Assembly: GCA_937896195.1 (NCBI GenBank)
Contig: CALBNC010000095.1
Location: 1 to 48,159, forward strand
Reading direction: 5' to 3'
Origin: an uncultured Gammaproteobacteria bacterium
GTDB taxonomy: Bacteria; Pseudomonadota; Gammaproteobacteria; PS1; Pseudothioglobaceae
Length of the DNA: 48,159 nt
Position 1 is the stretch's first letter. Every line of letters begins with the position of its first letter. The position numbers and the translations under genes were made by a program. Positions 38,346 to 48,159 of this stretch are shown piece by piece. Below the pieces are notes generated by a model. That model was not told where the DNA came from, made no database searches, and saw only the letters and a list, made by a program, of their open reading frames with translations.

Positions 38346-40904
38346 TTAAGAAAAAACAATCTCATTGTTACCTATCTCGCCTTTGATGGTTGATCCTGGA
38401 AGAAACTCACCCGCCAGTATCTTTTGAGACAATGGATTTTCCAGTAGTTTCTGAATGGTGCGTTTTAGTGGTCTTGCACCAAATACTGGGTCATATCCTT
38501 GATCAACAATCATCTCTACCGCTTTTTCACTTAACTCAAGCTTCAGGTTAAGTGCAGCTAAGCGTGAAGATAAAATTTCAATTTGCAGAGTTGCAATGCC
38601 TTTAATCTGATCTTTTCCGAGGCTATCAAAAGTAACGATTTCATCAATACGATTAACAAACTCAGGGCGAAAATGCTCTCCAACCAGCTTAGTTAGCTCG
38701 GCTGACATATCTTTACCTGGATTATCTTGAATCAGATGTGATCCTAAATTCGAAGTCATGACAATCACGGTGTTTTTAAAATCAACCGTACGCCCTTGTC
38801 CATCGGTTAAACGACCATCATCTAACACTTGCAATAGGATGTTAAATACATCAGGGTGTGCTTTTTCAACTTCATCAAGTAAGATAATTGAATAAGGTTT
38901 GCGTCGTACAGCCTCGGTTAAAACACCACCTTGTTCATATCCTACATAACCCGGAGGTGCGCCAATTAAGCGTGAGACTGAGTGTTTTTCCATAAATTCA
39001 CTCATATCCACGCGAACAATGGCCTGCTCAGTGTCAAACAAGAAGTCAGCCAAAGCTTTGGTTAACTCTGTTTTACCAACACCTGTAGGCCCCATAAACA
39101 TAAACGAACCATCAGGACGATTAGGATCTGACAGTCCGGCACGAGAACGACGAACTGCATCAGAAATAACTTTAACTGCCTTATCTTGGCCTACCAATCT
39201 TTTGTGAATAATACTTTCCATTTGTAGAAGTTTTTCTTTTTCACCTTCTAGCATTTTGTCCACAGGGATGCCAGTCCATCGAGCGACAATATGAGCGATT
39301 TCATCTTCGGTAACTTTATTTCTAAGCAGGGTCATTTCTACAGTATCTGCATTTTCTGCTTGAGTTATTTTTTTCTCTAACTCTGGAATAACGCCGTATT
39401 GCAGCTCACTCATCTTAGCCAAATCGTTGTTACGATGTGCACTTTCCAAGTCTAATTTAGCTTGCTCTAGCTCTTCTTTTAAGTGTTGAGCACCTTGAAC
39501 AACCAGTTTCTCTTTTTTCCAAATTTCATCAAAATCTGCATACTCTTTTTCTAAGCTTTTAATGACTGACTCTAATTCTTTAAGGCGCTCTTTAGAGGCT
39601 TTATCTTTTTCTTTTTTAAGCGCCATACGCTCGATCTTAAGCTGTACTAATTTTCGATCAAGCTTGTCCATTGATTCTGGTTTTGAATCAATCTCCATGC
39701 GAATTTGTGAGGCGGCTTCATCGATTAAATCAATGGCTTTATCTGGCAGTTGTCTGTCAGTGATGTATCTGGTTGAATAGGTAACTGCTGCAATAATAGC
39801 CGGATCAGTGATTTCTACACCGTGATGGACTTCGTATTTTTCCTTAAGTCCGCGCAAGATGGCGATTGTGTCTTCTTCAGTTGGTTCATCGACTAATACT
39901 TTTTGAAAACGTCGCTCCATCGCAGAGTCTTTTTCAATGTATTCGCGATATTCGTTGAGTGTGGTTGCACCCATACAGTGAAGATCGCCACGTGCTAGTG
40001 CTGGTTTAAGCATGTTTCCAGCATCCATAGATCCTTCACCTTTTCCTGCGCCCATCATAGTATGCAATTCATCGATAAATAAAATTACCTGACCTTGCTC
40101 TGCTTCCAGATCTTTGAGGACAGCTTTCATTCTTTCTTCGAATTCACCCTTGTATTTTGCGCCTGCAACCAAGGATGCCATATCTAGCGACAATAAGCGC
40201 TTGCCTTTAACACCCTCAGGCACTTCATTGTTAATAATGCGCTGAGCCAAACCTTCAGCAATGGCAGTTTTACCCACACCAGGCTCGCCAATAAGGACGG
40301 GGTTGTTTTTGGTACGACGCTGCAATACTTGGATTGCACGACGAATTTCTCCATCACGACCGATGACAGGATCAAGCTTGCCATCAATGGCCATTTGGGT
40401 TAAATCAGTTGTGTATTTGTTTAGAGCGTCTCTTTGTGTTTCTGCATTTTGTTCGTTCACGTTTTGTCCTCCTCTAAGGGTTTCAATAGCTTTAGCAAGT
40501 GTGTCTTTATTAGCACCTGCATCTTTTAATAGTTTTGTCGTTGCATCAGACCCTTGAATAATGGCCAACAAGAATAATTCTGTTGATACATAAGTGTCAC
40601 CCATGTCTGTGGCTAATTTTTGCGTAGCAGTCAGCAGGCGCAGTAAATTTTGAGAGATACCTATATCAGTATTAGGATTATTAACAACGGCTAGATTTTG
40701 TATTTGTTGATCAACATGATTCTTAAGTTTAACTGTGTCTGCCTTAATGCTTTTTAATGTATTACTCACACTTGAGCTGACATCAGACAGCATTGCACTT
40801 AGCACGTGAAGCCCTTCAATAGCGCTATTATTATGACTAATTGCAATGGATTGAGCAGTACCAAGATCTTGTTGAAATTGAGAAGTTAGTTTTTCAATAT
40901 TCAT
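38346..40904 (-). CDS. clpB: Disaggregating chaperone ClpB
   Basis: ClpB is an AAA+ hexamer that threads aggregated proteins together with DnaK. The 852-aa product has the N-terminal Clp repeat domain (1-145) and the first ATPase with GEPGVGKT (206-213). The coiled-coil middle domain, which separates ClpB from ClpA and ClpC, spans about 400-525. The second ATPase has GPTGVGKT near 605 and [10 protein letters not shown] sigma-32-type promoter precedes it and a terminator follows, so it is a single-gene heat-shock unit. No ribosome-binding site is evident before the ATG. Confidence 0.98.
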   Translation of the reverse strand: MNIEKLTSQFQQDLGTAQSIAISHNNSAIEGLHVLSAMLSDVSSSVSNTLKSIKADTVKLKNHVDQQIQNLAVVNNPNTDIGISQNLLRLLTATQKLATDMGDTYVSTELFLLAIIQGSDATTKLLKDAGANKDTLAKAIETLRGGQNVNEQNAETQRDALNKYTTDLTQMAIDGKLDPVIGRDGEIRRAIQVLQRRTKNNPVLIGEPGVGKTAIAEGLAQRIINNEVPEGVKGKRLLSLDMASLVAGAKYKGEFEERMKAVLKDLEAEQGQVILFIDELHTMMGAGKGEGSMDAGNMLKPALARGDLHCMGATTLNEYREYIEKDSAMERRFQKVLVDEPTEEDTIAILRGLKEKYEVHHGVEITDPAIIAAVTYSTRYITDRQLPDKAIDLIDEAASQIRMEIDSKPESMDKLDRKLVQLKIERMALKKEKDKASKERLKELESVIKSLEKEYADFDEIWKKEKLVVQGAQHLKEELEQAKLDLESAHRNNDLAKMSELQYGVIPELEKKITQAENADTVEMTLLRNKVTEDEIAHIVARWTGIPVDKMLEGEKEKLLQMESIIHKRLVGQDKAVKVISDAVRRSRAGLSDPNRPDGSFMFMGPTGVGKTELTKALADFLFDTEQAIVRVDMSEFMEKHSVSRLIGAPPGYVGYEQGGVLTEAVRRKPYSIILLDEVEKAHPDVFNILLQVLDDGRLTDGQGRTVDFKNTVIVMTSNLGSHLIQDNPGKDMSAELTKLVGEHFRPEFVNRIDEIVTFDSLGKDQIKGIATLQIEILSSRLAALNLKLELSEKAVEMIVDQGYDPVFGARPLKRTIQKLLENPLSQKILAGEFLPGSTIKGEIGNNEIVFS

Positions 40905-40942
40905 AAGTTTTATTGTTGTTTTTTGTTTAAGTTAGACTCTAT

Positions 40943-40969
40943 ATATGGGATGATTAACGTTTATTCAAG
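40943..40969 (-). promoter_or_regulatory. Sigma-32 (heat-shock) promoter of clpB
   Basis: Read on the minus strand, CTTGAAT (40969-40963) and CCCATAT (40949-40943) are separated by 13 bp. This closely matches the RpoH consensus CTTGAAA-N13/14-CCCATNT. The predicted start would leave a leader of about 30 nt before the clpB ATG. The match is direct; the assignment of RpoH follows from the known control of clpB. Confidence 0.85.
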
Positions 40970-40986
40970 GTCCAAAATAAAATATT

Positions 40987-41448
40987 ATGTTAAATTTAGT
41001 ATTATTCGAGCCAGAGATTCCAAACAATACGGGCAGTCTTATTCGTCTGTCAGCCAATATGGGTGCAAATTTGCATTTAATTAAACCCTTTGGGTTTGAA
41101 ATTACGGATAAGCGCTTGAGACGGGCCGGTTTAGATTATAAAGAACTAGCGAATGTGACGGAATATGAAAATTTTGAAGATTATTTAGCTAAAGCTAAGC
41201 CAGATCGCTTGTTTGCAGTGAGTTCAAAAGTGGATCAAATTTATACTAATCCAACTTATCAAAGCGGCGATAGTTTTTTATTTGGCCCGGAAACTCGCGG
41301 CTTACCACAAGAAATCTTGGATCAATATGAGGGCATCACGTTACCGATGCAGTCAGGTTCAAGAAGTCTGAATTTGTCTAATTGTGTATCAATTGTTGCT
41401 TACGAAGCTTGGCGTCAGATTGGTTTTTTAGGCAAAGTTTCAAAATAG
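40987..41448 (+). CDS. trmL: tRNA (cytidine(34)-2'-O)-methyltransferase TrmL
   Basis: TrmL methylates the ribose of the wobble base in two leucine tRNAs. The 153-aa product is a minimal SPOUT methyltransferase: LVLFEPEIPNNTGSLIRL near the N-terminus, the knot motif FGPETRGLP near residue 100, and LPMQSGSRSLNLSNCVSIVAYEAWRQ at about 119-144, split here by loop boundaries. It has no clear ribosome-binding site. It is divergent from clpB, and its last 9 bases overlap the convergent permease gene. Confidence 0.95.
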   Translation: MLNLVLFEPEIPNNTGSLIRLSANMGANLHLIKPFGFEITDKRLRRAGLDYKELANVTEYENFEDYLAKAKPDRLFAVSSKVDQIYTNPTYQSGDSFLFGPETRGLPQEILDQYEGITLPMQSGSRSLNLSNCVSIVAYEAWRQIGFLGKVSK

Positions 41449-42645
41449 CAAGTAGAAAGCAATAAAGCCTGTATTGGTTATAAGTCCAATCAGCGGCAAG
41501 CTGAAATGATAGCGCCTGATATTTTCGCTGGGTTTAGGCTGCTTTTTTTTGATGACCAGCAACGCAAGATGCATGAGTGAAAAAATAATTAAGATAAATA
41601 AACTGGTCAATTCTGCCAGTGTCATAATTGGCAACCAAAGTGCTAGAATATAAATAATAAGTACAACAATTAAAGTAGCATAAATAGGGGTTTTGGTTTT
41701 TTTGTTAATGTTACTCAATATACTAGGTAGCCATTTTTGCTTACTCATGCCATAGAGAACACGAGAGGCCATAATAATTTGTATGAGTGCGCCGTTAATA
41801 ATGGCAAGCATACCAATAACTGCAATTAAATTAGGTGAAAATCCACTAAGTTTCTCGTAAATAAGCGCTAGTGGCGCTTTGTGTGCAGATAGACTCTCTA
41901 GTGGTACAGCGTTAACAGCCACTAGTGACACCAATATGTAAATAATACTGGCAATAGCAAGAGACAAAATAATGGCTTTTGGCATATTTTTTTCTGGCTC
42001 AATGACTTCTTCAGCCACGTTAACCATATCTTCAAAGCCGATAAATGCATAAAATGCTAAAAAAGAACCTGCAAATACGCCACTCCAAATAGCCAAATCC
42101 TCAAATTGAAAAACCGTTAAATATGCTTGAGTATCGATGTTATGGAGATAATCACGGCCGAACCAAATAATAATCAGTAATCCTGTAACTTCTATTAAGG
42201 TTAAAAATGCAGCCACTTGGACAGATTCTTTAATACCCCAAATAGCTAAAACCCCTAATATTGTCAATAGTAATGTAATGGTGATAAGGCTGGATAAATC
42301 AACAAAAATATCCAAATAACCAATAAAGCCAACTGTGATAGTAGCGGCAGATAAGACGCCAGTTATAACAATCATAATACCGACTATAAAGGATAGGTGT
42401 CGATTTCCAAACGCCTTGAACAGATAAACCGCTTCACCGGCGCTCACAGGATAACGCGACGACAGCTCGCTATAAGTAAACGCTGTTGTAACAACCAGTA
42501 ATGATGCTACAAAAAATGATAACGGCGCCATCATCCCCGCTACACCCGAGACTTTGCCAATTAAGACGTAAATACCAGCACCTAAAATATTACCTAACCC
42601 GTAAAGTGTGAGTAATGGCAAGGTTAAGGTGCGCTTAAGAGGCAT
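41440..42645 (-). CDS. APC-family amino acid permease
   Basis: The 401-aa product is an integral membrane protein with about eleven hydrophobic helices. It starts with the APC signature helix GLGNILGAGIYVLIGKVSG and has a central AFYAFIGFEDMVNVAEEVIEPEKNMPKAI segment typical of amino acid/polyamine/organocation transporters. The substrate cannot be read from sequence. The gene starts 2 bp after the fmt stop in an argH-fmt-permease run, so it is probably co-transcribed. It is slightly shorter than many relatives (about 430-480 aa), mainly at the C-terminus. Confidence 0.88.
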   Translation of the reverse strand: MPLKRTLTLPLLTLYGLGNILGAGIYVLIGKVSGVAGMMAPLSFFVASLLVVTTAFTYSELSSRYPVSAGEAVYLFKAFGNRHLSFIVGIMIVITGVLSAATITVGFIGYLDIFVDLSSLITITLLLTILGVLAIWGIKESVQVAAFLTLIEVTGLLIIIWFGRDYLHNIDTQAYLTVFQFEDLAIWSGVFAGSFLAFYAFIGFEDMVNVAEEVIEPEKNMPKAIILSLAIASIIYILVSLVAVNAVPLESLSAHKAPLALIYEKLSGFSPNLIAVIGMLAIINGALIQIIMASRVLYGMSKQKWLPSILSNINKKTKTPIYATLIVVLIIYILALWLPIMTLAELTSLFILIIFSLMHLALLVIKKKQPKPSENIRRYHFSLPLIGLITNTGFIAFYLLF

Positions 42646-42647
42646 TA

Positions 42648-43577
42648 TTATTTCAGTATTGTTAGCGTGTAAGCATTTGTGAAATCTTTAATGTCGACGG
42701 CTTTTTTGCCAGCAAGCTGTACTTTTTCCAAACTTAGTGCGCCATCACCCGTTGCGACAATACAAACTCCTTTGCTGTATTCAATGATTTCACCAGGTTT
42801 TTGGTGATAATTTTCACCCATGACGCAAGCAGATAAAATGCGCAACACTTTTGATTCGAATTTGTCGCTGCTTGCATTTGCCTGGGCAATCGGATAAGGG
42901 TTAAAAGCTCTAATTTGTTGGTTGATTTCTACTGCTGTTTTATTCCAGTCAATCCAGGCTTCGTCTTTACTGAGTTTTTTGGCGTAAGTCGCGCCATCTT
43001 CATTTTGAACGATTGGTAATAAAGTGTTGAGATTAGTTAAAGCAGTAGTAATGCCTTGTGCGCCAAGTATTGCTAATTTGTTATGCAAAGATTGGGCGGT
43101 ATCAGACTCAAGAATATCGCAAGTTTTTTCCAGCAAAATATCGCCCGTATCCAGGCCTTCATTCATTTGCATGATACCGATACCTGTTTGCTTATCACCA
43201 GAAATAATAGCACGCTGAATGGGCGCTGCACCACGCCAACGAGGCAATAGTGAAGCGTGAATATTTAGGCAGCCGTATTTAGGAGTATCTAGTACCGCCT
43301 TAGGCAGGATTTGACCATAAGCCACCACTACCATCACATCAGCATTTAAAGCGCTTAATTGTTGTTGAACTGTTTTATCTTTTAGACTTTCAGGTTGAAA
43401 GACGGGTAAGTTGAGCTCAAGCGCTTTTTGCTTAACAGGGCAGGCGGTTAGTACGCGACCGCGACCCTTGGGGCGGTCGGGTTGGCAGTATATACCAACT
43501 AATTCATGCTCGGCTTGATTGAGCGCTTCGAGTATGCCAACTGAGAATTCAGGCGTACCCGCAAAAATAACCCGCAT
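42648..43577 (-). CDS. fmt: Methionyl-tRNA formyltransferase
   Basis: Fmt formylates initiator methionyl-tRNA. The 309-aa product has FAGTPEFSVGILEAL at the N-terminus, the folate-binding NIHASLLPRWRGAAPI loop near 107-122 and the catalytic LDTGDIL near 144-150. A C-terminal OB-like domain follows. The ATG overlaps the argH stop by one base (TAATG). The usual neighbour def (peptide deformylase) is absent here. Confidence 0.97.
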   Translation of the reverse strand: MRVIFAGTPEFSVGILEALNQAEHELVGIYCQPDRPKGRGRVLTACPVKQKALELNLPVFQPESLKDKTVQQQLSALNADVMVVVAYGQILPKAVLDTPKYGCLNIHASLLPRWRGAAPIQRAIISGDKQTGIGIMQMNEGLDTGDILLEKTCDILESDTAQSLHNKLAILGAQGITTALTNLNTLLPIVQNEDGATYAKKLSKDEAWIDWNKTAVEINQQIRAFNPYPIAQANASSDKFESKVLRILSACVMGENYHQKPGEIIEYSKGVCIVATGDGALSLEKVQLAGKKAVDIKDFTNAYTLTILK

Positions 43578-44986
43578 TAGATGAGTTTTTTTCTGGCAGC
43601 TTTAATCGCTTTTTTAACTTGATTAGGCGAAGTTGCGCCTAGGTGGTCACGCGCGCAAAGAGAGCCCTCTAAAGATAAAATATCAAACACATCATTTTCA
43701 ATACGATCATCAAACAATTGAAGTTCTTCTAGGCTAAGTTCTGCCAAGTCTTTTTGGTGTTCAATGCCGTAAGAAACAGACTTGCCAACTACTTCGTGAG
43801 CATCCCTAAATGCTAGGCCTTTGTTAACCAAATAATCGGCTAAGTCAGTTGCTGTTGTATAACCTTTTTTGCATGAGTTATACATAGTATCACGCTGTGC
43901 TTCAATGGTTGGAACCATATCGGCAAATACACGTAAACAAGCTTTTAAGGTGTCAACCGTGTCAAATAAAGGCTCTTTATCTTCTTGGTTGTCTTTGTTG
44001 TAAGCTAAAGGTTGAGACTTCATAATGGTGAGCATAGAAGTTAAATTTCCATATACGCGACCGGTTTTACCGCGGACTAATTCAGGCACGTCAGGATTTT
44101 TCTTCTGCGGCATAATCGATGAGCCTGTACAAAAACTATCAGGCAATTCGATAAAATGAAATTGAGCAGAAGACCATAAAATCAATTCTTCTGAAAAACG
44201 CGACAGGTGCATCATAATGATGCTCGCTGCTGATAAGAATTCAATGGCAAAATCTCGGTCACTAACACCATCTAATGAATTTAGACAAATACGCTCAAAG
44301 CCCAAAAGTTGAGCTGTTCTTTCGCGATTAATTGGATACGTTGTTCCCGCTAATGCAGCAGATCCTAATGGCATAGAGTTCATGCGCTTTCTAGTGTCTA
44401 CCAAGCGCTCGGCATCGCGAGACAGCATTTCAAAATAAGCCATCATATGATGGCCAAAGCTAATTGGTTGCGCTGCTTGAAGATGAGTAAAACCCGGCAA
44501 AATAGTACTTGCTTCTTGTTCAGCTAGATCTAGTAGGGCAATTTGCAATCGATTAATTTCAGCTAATATGTCATCTACTTGATCACGAAGGTAAAGACGA
44601 ATATCAGTAGCAACCTGGTCGTTACGAGAGCGCCCTGTATGTAGTTTTTTGCCAGCATTACCAATGAGCTTGGTCAAACGTGATTCAATATTCATGTGCA
44701 CATCTTCAAGTGCTACCGACCATTCAAATTCATCCGCGTTGATCTCAGCTAAAATTTGCTCCAGACCTTTGATAATTTGGTTTTTTTCATCTTCCGTGAG
44801 TAGTCCGACTTCTTGCAGCATAGTGGCATGTGCGATAGAGCCCTGGATATCGTAGGGCGCTAAAATTTTGTCAAAAAATACAGAGGCACCAAAAATCTTT
44901 ACAAATTCATCAGTTGGTTCGCTAAATCGTCCGCCCCATGATTGATTTGCTTGAGTTTGGTTTGAGTTTTGAGTGTTGTTGGTCAT
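43577..44986 (-). CDS. argH: Argininosuccinate lyase
   Basis: ArgH cleaves argininosuccinate to arginine and fumarate. The 469-aa product has the family signature [10 protein letters not shown] (288-297) with the catalytic serine loop, the [12 protein letters not shown] segment (117-128) and the catalytic THLQAAQP (167-174). It has a short Asn/Gln-rich N-terminal tail before WGGRF. It overlaps the upstream thioredoxin-fold gene by 4 bp (ATGA) and the downstream fmt by 1 bp, so translation is coupled across all three. Confidence 0.98.
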   Translation of the reverse strand: MTNNTQNSNQTQANQSWGGRFSEPTDEFVKIFGASVFFDKILAPYDIQGSIAHATMLQEVGLLTEDEKNQIIKGLEQILAEINADEFEWSVALEDVHMNIESRLTKLIGNAGKKLHTGRSRNDQVATDIRLYLRDQVDDILAEINRLQIALLDLAEQEASTILPGFTHLQAAQPISFGHHMMAYFEMLSRDAERLVDTRKRMNSMPLGSAALAGTTYPINRERTAQLLGFERICLNSLDGVSDRDFAIEFLSAASIIMMHLSRFSEELILWSSAQFHFIELPDSFCTGSSIMPQKKNPDVPELVRGKTGRVYGNLTSMLTIMKSQPLAYNKDNQEDKEPLFDTVDTLKACLRVFADMVPTIEAQRDTMYNSCKKGYTTATDLADYLVNKGLAFRDAHEVVGKSVSYGIEHQKDLAELSLEELQLFDDRIENDVFDILSLEGSLCARDHLGATSPNQVKKAIKAARKKLI

Positions 44987-45462
44987 AATTTTGCACTAAG
45001 TTGTTTGTTAATTTTTATAATAGACTTGTCGATTAGCTTATCAAGATCAGTCCAGTAATATTCTTCATTGGTAATCCCTAATACTTTTTCCAATACAACG
45101 CCATAGTTATCTACCAGCATAACAGTTGGAAAAAAATTAACTGCATATTTAAAGGCTAATTCATTGTGAGAAATGGTTTCGTTGTAAAAATCATTAATTT
45201 CATTAAAGCTATTGGCATTGACATGACGAATGATAACTTTGTCGTCATATTCCTTAAGATCTGCCATAGGGCCAATGGTATCTTCTTTAACTATTTTGCA
45301 ATATCCACAGTCAGGAATGGAAAACATTATTAAAATAGGAGTCTTTTTCTTCCAGACTTGCTGTGAGTCTAAAAAGAAATTTTTAGCGCCCGGCAGGTTT
45401 AGTTCTTGCGCAAAAGCAAAATTTGATAAAAAGACAGTAATTAATAGATAAAATCTAAACAT
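44983..45462 (-). CDS. Secreted thioredoxin-fold protein
   Basis: The 159-aa product has a signal peptide ([18 protein letters not shown], cleavage near residue 18) and a thioredoxin fold. The redox motif is C52-G-Y-C55 after LIMFSIPD, and the cis-proline is in FFPTVMLVD. It probably reduces or exchanges disulfides in the periplasm; relatives include SoxW-like and DsbE-like proteins. I chose the ATG at 45462 because it begins the signal peptide. A longer reading from 45495 would overlap divergent hemC. It is coupled to argH by an ATGA overlap, which has no obvious functional reason. Confidence 0.85.
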   Translation of the reverse strand: MFRFYLLITVFLSNFAFAQELNLPGAKNFFLDSQQVWKKKTPILIMFSIPDCGYCKIVKEDTIGPMADLKEYDDKVIIRHVNANSFNEINDFYNETISHNELAFKYAVNFFPTVMLVDNYGVVLEKVLGITNEEYYWTDLDKLIDKSIIKINKQLSAKL

Positions 45463-45493
45463 TAGCACTATTTTAATACAAACTCCTTGAAGC

Positions 45494-46414
45494 ATGAATA
45501 AAACCCTAAAAATTGCAACACGAAAATCTCCATTGGCACTTTGGCAAGCTGAGCATGTTAAAGCTAGGCTGGAAGCGATTCATCCACATTTGAACGTGGA
45601 GCTAATCAAAATGACAACCAAGGGTGATCAAATTTTAAATTCACCTTTATCAAAAATTGGCGGCAAAGGTCTGTTTATTAAAGAACTAGAAGTGGGCATT
45701 ATAGAAGGTGTGGCTGATATTGCCGTACATTCTATGAAAGACGTACCTTATGAGATTCCTAAAGGGTTTGAACTGGGCGCTATTTTAGCGCGTGAAAATC
45801 CATTTGATGCCTTTGTATCAAACAAGTTTGATAGTATTAGTGATTTACCAAAAAATGCCAAAGTAGGTACATGTTCGATGCGTCGTATTGTTCAACTTAA
45901 GGCGCAGAGACCAGATTTAGAAATCCTAGATTTACGTGGCAATGTTAATACGCGTTTACAAAAATTAGACGATGGCGAGTTTGATGCGATTATCTTAGCT
46001 TGTGCTGGCTTGATTCGCCTTAAGTTTGAGGACCGAATTAAGCAAGAGATTTCAGCAATAGAATCTTTACCTGCAGTTGGACAGGGTGCGGTGGGTATTG
46101 AAATTCGTGAAAATGACCAAGAGATTCTAGACTTAATCAAGCCTTTAATCGACCAAGATTCTACTTATAGAGTGAGTGCTGAACGTGCGATGAATGCCCG
46201 TCTAGAAGGTGGCTGCTCTGTGCCGATTGCGGGCTATGCAACATTGGATGGTGACCAAATAAGCCTGACAGGTTTAGTGGGTAACGTAGAGTCTGGCGTC
46301 ATATTAAAACACCAGGTATCTGGTCATATTCATCAGGCAGAGGCATTGGGTGAGATGCTAGGTGATCAGTTGATCAAAATGGGCGCTAAAGATATCTTGA
46401 AAGTTCAGTCATGA
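45494..46414 (+). CDS. hemC: Hydroxymethylbilane synthase
   Basis: HemC joins four porphobilinogen units into the linear tetrapyrrole used for heme. The 306-aa product has [33 protein letters not shown] and AVHSMKDVP near the N-terminus and the cofactor-attachment cysteine C241 in [12 protein letters not shown]. It overlaps the next gene by 4 bp (ATGA). hemD does not follow, unlike in many gammaproteobacteria. Its promoter must lie in or near the 31-bp gap to the divergent thioredoxin-fold gene. Confidence 0.97.
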   Translation: MNKTLKIATRKSPLALWQAEHVKARLEAIHPHLNVELIKMTTKGDQILNSPLSKIGGKGLFIKELEVGIIEGVADIAVHSMKDVPYEIPKGFELGAILARENPFDAFVSNKFDSISDLPKNAKVGTCSMRRIVQLKAQRPDLEILDLRGNVNTRLQKLDDGEFDAIILACAGLIRLKFEDRIKQEISAIESLPAVGQGAVGIEIRENDQEILDLIKPLIDQDSTYRVSAERAMNARLEGGCSVPIAGYATLDGDQISLTGLVGNVESGVILKHQVSGHIHQAEALGEMLGDQLIKMGAKDILKVQS

Positions 46415-46692
46415 CTGATTCAGAAATTTTAATACAATTGCCAAAATGGTCAATTGTTAATCAAAAACTATCGAGACAGTTTGTTTTTAATGACTTTATT
46501 CAGGCTTTTGGCTTTATGACTCAAGCTGGCATCATAGCTGAAAAAATGAATCACCATCCAGAATGGTCCAATGTATATAACACTGTTAATGTTGAGTTAA
46601 TAACGCATTCTCAAGGATGTATTAGCCAATTGGATATCGAATTAGCAACTCATATGAATAACATTTTTGAAAATAGCATAACAAAGGAATAG
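46411..46692 (+). CDS. Pterin-4a-carbinolamine dehydratase family protein
   Basis: The 93-aa product is a complete member of the PCD/DCoH family. It has the [13 protein letters not shown] segment and the active-site motif NHHPEW (residues 46-51) with [12 protein letters not shown]. The classical role is recycling pterin for phenylalanine hydroxylase; in bacteria lacking that enzyme it may serve other pterin cofactors. No hydroxylase gene is visible here. Its ATG overlaps the hemC stop. Confidence 0.92.
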   Translation: MTDSEILIQLPKWSIVNQKLSRQFVFNDFIQAFGFMTQAGIIAEKMNHHPEWSNVYNTVNVELITHSQGCISQLDIELATHMNNIFENSITKE

Positions 46693-46695
46693 CAC

Positions 46696-47373
46696 ATGTT
46701 TAAATTTATTGAAAACAACTTCTTTCTCATTGTGCATCGTATTGGCTTTTTATTTGCATTGATTTCACTAGCTTTAATTGTCTTTTTAGGTGTGTTTAGC
46801 TATGAAAAACTCAGCAGTAGGGCGACTGATGAAATTAGTGCGCCCAGCATTGAATTAGCCAAATACCAAAATCCAATCAGCCTGCAAGTGGAGCCTGAAA
46901 AAGCCTCTCAAGCAGTTAGCGTTGTTGAAGATGATTCTCAGGTAATTTTTAATCAAAAGTTCGATGCTCAAATAGAACAGATTATTACTAATTTACAGGC
47001 ACTACCTAACGAAGTGCTTGATGAAAATGACCTACAGTTCCAAATTAAAGTGATGATTAAGATTAAGTCTAATGCTTATTCTCCAGAGCTTAAGTTAAGC
47101 TATGTGGAATCTTTATCAAGATTGACTAAGCAATTAGTTAATGTGGGTGGAGATCAAGTTAATATTGATGAATTTTTGCATTGGCATGATCAAGAGTTTG
47201 CCTACCAAGTCAATGAGCAAACTCAGCAAAATTTAATGAAAATGGGTACCGCTAGAACCGATCAAATGACAGGCTTTATTTCTCTAGGTATGCTAGGTGC
47301 AGCACTTGGATTTTTTATTATGTTTGTCATGATGTTAGTAATGTTGCGTATTGAAAGAAATACACGAAGATAA
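46696..47373 (+). CDS. Two-helix membrane protein of unknown function
   Basis: I do not recognise this 225-aa product. It has an N-terminal membrane helix (about 11-35), a soluble and mainly acidic middle region of about 155 residues, and a C-terminal helix (about 195-218) followed by a basic tail RIERNTRR. This topology places both ends in the cytoplasm and the middle in the periplasm. An AAAGGAA site precedes the ATG, 3 bp after the pterin dehydratase stop, so it is in the hemC transcription unit. Confidence 0.75.
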   Translation: MFKFIENNFFLIVHRIGFLFALISLALIVFLGVFSYEKLSSRATDEISAPSIELAKYQNPISLQVEPEKASQAVSVVEDDSQVIFNQKFDAQIEQIITNLQALPNEVLDENDLQFQIKVMIKIKSNAYSPELKLSYVESLSRLTKQLVNVGGDQVNIDEFLHWHDQEFAYQVNEQTQQNLMKMGTARTDQMTGFISLGMLGAALGFFIMFVMMLVMLRIERNTRR

Positions 47374-47374
47374 C

Positions 47375-48159
47375 ATGCAAGCAATTGGTTATAACGGTAG
47401 TGAATTTATAGAATTTGAGAAAACTCTAAATAATCCTACAGGCCGAGATCTACTGGTAGAAATAAAAGCTATTTCTGTCAACCCAATTGATACCAAAGTT
47501 AAGCATACTGTCGCCAAAGATGGCGCTGTAAAAATTTTAGGCTATGACGCTTCAGGTATTGTGAGTGCAGTGGGTGAACAAGTATCGCTTTTTAAAGTTG
47601 GTGATGAAGTTTTTTATGCAGGCGATGTATCGCGTGATGGTTCGAATACAGCTTACCAACTTGTCGATGAACGTATTGTCGGTCGTAAGCCAAAATCACT
47701 CAACTTTGAGCAAGCTGCAGCACTTCCTTTAACCAGTATTACCGCTTGGGAATCTTTATTTGATCGTTTAAAAATCACCCAATCAGACAAAGATAAATCT
47801 TTATTATTGATTGGCGCTGCTGGCGGCGTGGGTTCGATGGCCATTCAATTTGCCAAGCAAATAATCGGCATGAAAGTAATAGCTACCGCTTCACGTGATG
47901 AATCTAGATCTTGGTGCAAGCAAATGGGTGCTGATATTGTGCTTGACCATCAGCATCTTGCTCAACAATTTAAAGACAACAACTTAGATACCCCAAAATA
48001 TATTCTTTGCATGGGTGTGCCTGATGATTACTTTGATCAAATGATTCAAGTAATCGCGCCTCAAGGTAGTATTTGCTTACTGGCTAATACTCAACAAGCT
48101 TACGATCTTAACTTACTAAAAGCTAAAAGTATCACTTTGGTTTGGGAGATGATGTTTAC
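47375..48159 (+). CDS. Zinc-type alcohol dehydrogenase/quinone oxidoreductase family protein (partial)
   Basis: The reading frame is open from the ATG at 47375 to the window end, giving 261 residues of an incomplete medium-chain dehydrogenase/reductase. It has the GroES-like N-terminal domain (AISVNPIDTKVKH, ILGYDASGIVSAVG, FKVGDEVFYAG) and a Rossmann domain with LLLIGAAGGVGSMAIQFAK. The residues that bind catalytic zinc in true alcohol dehydrogenases are not evident, so a quinone-oxidoreductase-like NADPH enzyme is likely. It starts 1 bp after the preceding stop. Confidence 0.9.
   Translation, partial: MQAIGYNGSEFIEFEKTLNNPTGRDLLVEIKAISVNPIDTKVKHTVAKDGAVKILGYDASGIVSAVGEQVSLFKVGDEVFYAGDVSRDGSNTAYQLVDERIVGRKPKSLNFEQAAALPLTSITAWESLFDRLKITQSDKDKSLLLIGAAGGVGSMAIQFAKQIIGMKVIATASRDESRSWCKQMGADIVLDHQHLAQQFKDNNLDTPKYILCMGVPDDYFDQMIQVIAPQGSICLLANTQQAYDLNLLKAKSITLVWEMMF

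Noticed and set aside
40184-40557. Open frames antisense and out of frame within clpB
   Set aside because: clpB is complete and conserved through this region; these are chance frames created by its codon pattern.
45463-45495. Longer start of the thioredoxin-fold gene overlapping hemC
   Set aside because: The added residues precede a normal signal peptide and would overlap the divergent hemC start; the ATG at 45462 is a better fit.

Overview
This AT-rich bacterial window has the gene content of a sulfur-oxidising gammaproteobacterium. The order tuf-tRNA(Trp)-secE-nusG-rplKAJL-rpoBC, MreBCD with PBP2, RNase P RNA of bacterial type A and a sigma-32-type clpB promoter point to Gammaproteobacteria. 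A soxXYZA cassette with a soxK-like gene and a secreted rhodanese point to thiosulfate or sulfide oxidation. The low GC content and this combination suggest the SUP05/Thioglobus/Bathymodiolus-thiotroph lineage. That placement is inference, not a database match. An intact recA-recX pair argues against the reduced vesicomyid clam symbionts, which are known to lack recA.

Layout. Positions 1-11977 hold the end of tuf, tRNA-Trp and the secE-nusG-rplKAJL-rpoBC transcription/translation cluster, with leader and attenuator-like structures and a strong terminator. Next is a lone trpE (12004-13458). The sox cassette follows (13579-15895), with a hairpin plus T-tract directly before its first ribosome-binding site and a clear terminator after it. 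dnaE (16018-19455) converges on comEC (19490-21766). An AT-rich 344-bp gap precedes the coaBC-ribD pair on the minus strand. recA-recX, an unrecognised Cys/His-rich protein, an Atm1-type ABC exporter, tgt and a small unrecognised protein run on the plus strand (24408-29481). The cell-shape operon mreB-mreC-mreD-mrdA is on the minus strand (33637 to 29458). A class I fumarase, rnpB and a small secreted protein follow. The minus strand then carries rsxE, a secreted rhodanese and prmC, and next clpB. trmL is on the plus strand. An amino-acid permease, fmt, argH and a thioredoxin-fold protein are on the minus strand. hemC, a pterin dehydratase, a two-helix membrane protein and the start of a zinc-type alcohol dehydrogenase (cut by the window end) complete the window.

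How the genes work together. Most of the window is housekeeping: protein export, transcription, ribosomal stalk, replication, recombination, cell elongation, tRNA modification, heme, riboflavin, CoA, tryptophan and arginine synthesis. The metabolic accent is sulfur. SoxXA loads the substrate onto SoxYZ and SoxK probably assists SoxXA. A periplasmic rhodanese, a periplasmic thioredoxin-fold protein and an Atm1-type exporter could handle related sulfur species. soxB and soxCD are not in the window.

I see no insertion sequence, prophage, CRISPR array or defence locus, and no clearly undescribed multi-gene system. The items most worth checking are the sox leader hairpin, the palindrome at the recA promoter, the comEC upstream gap with a perfect DnaA box, and several small unrecognised proteins.
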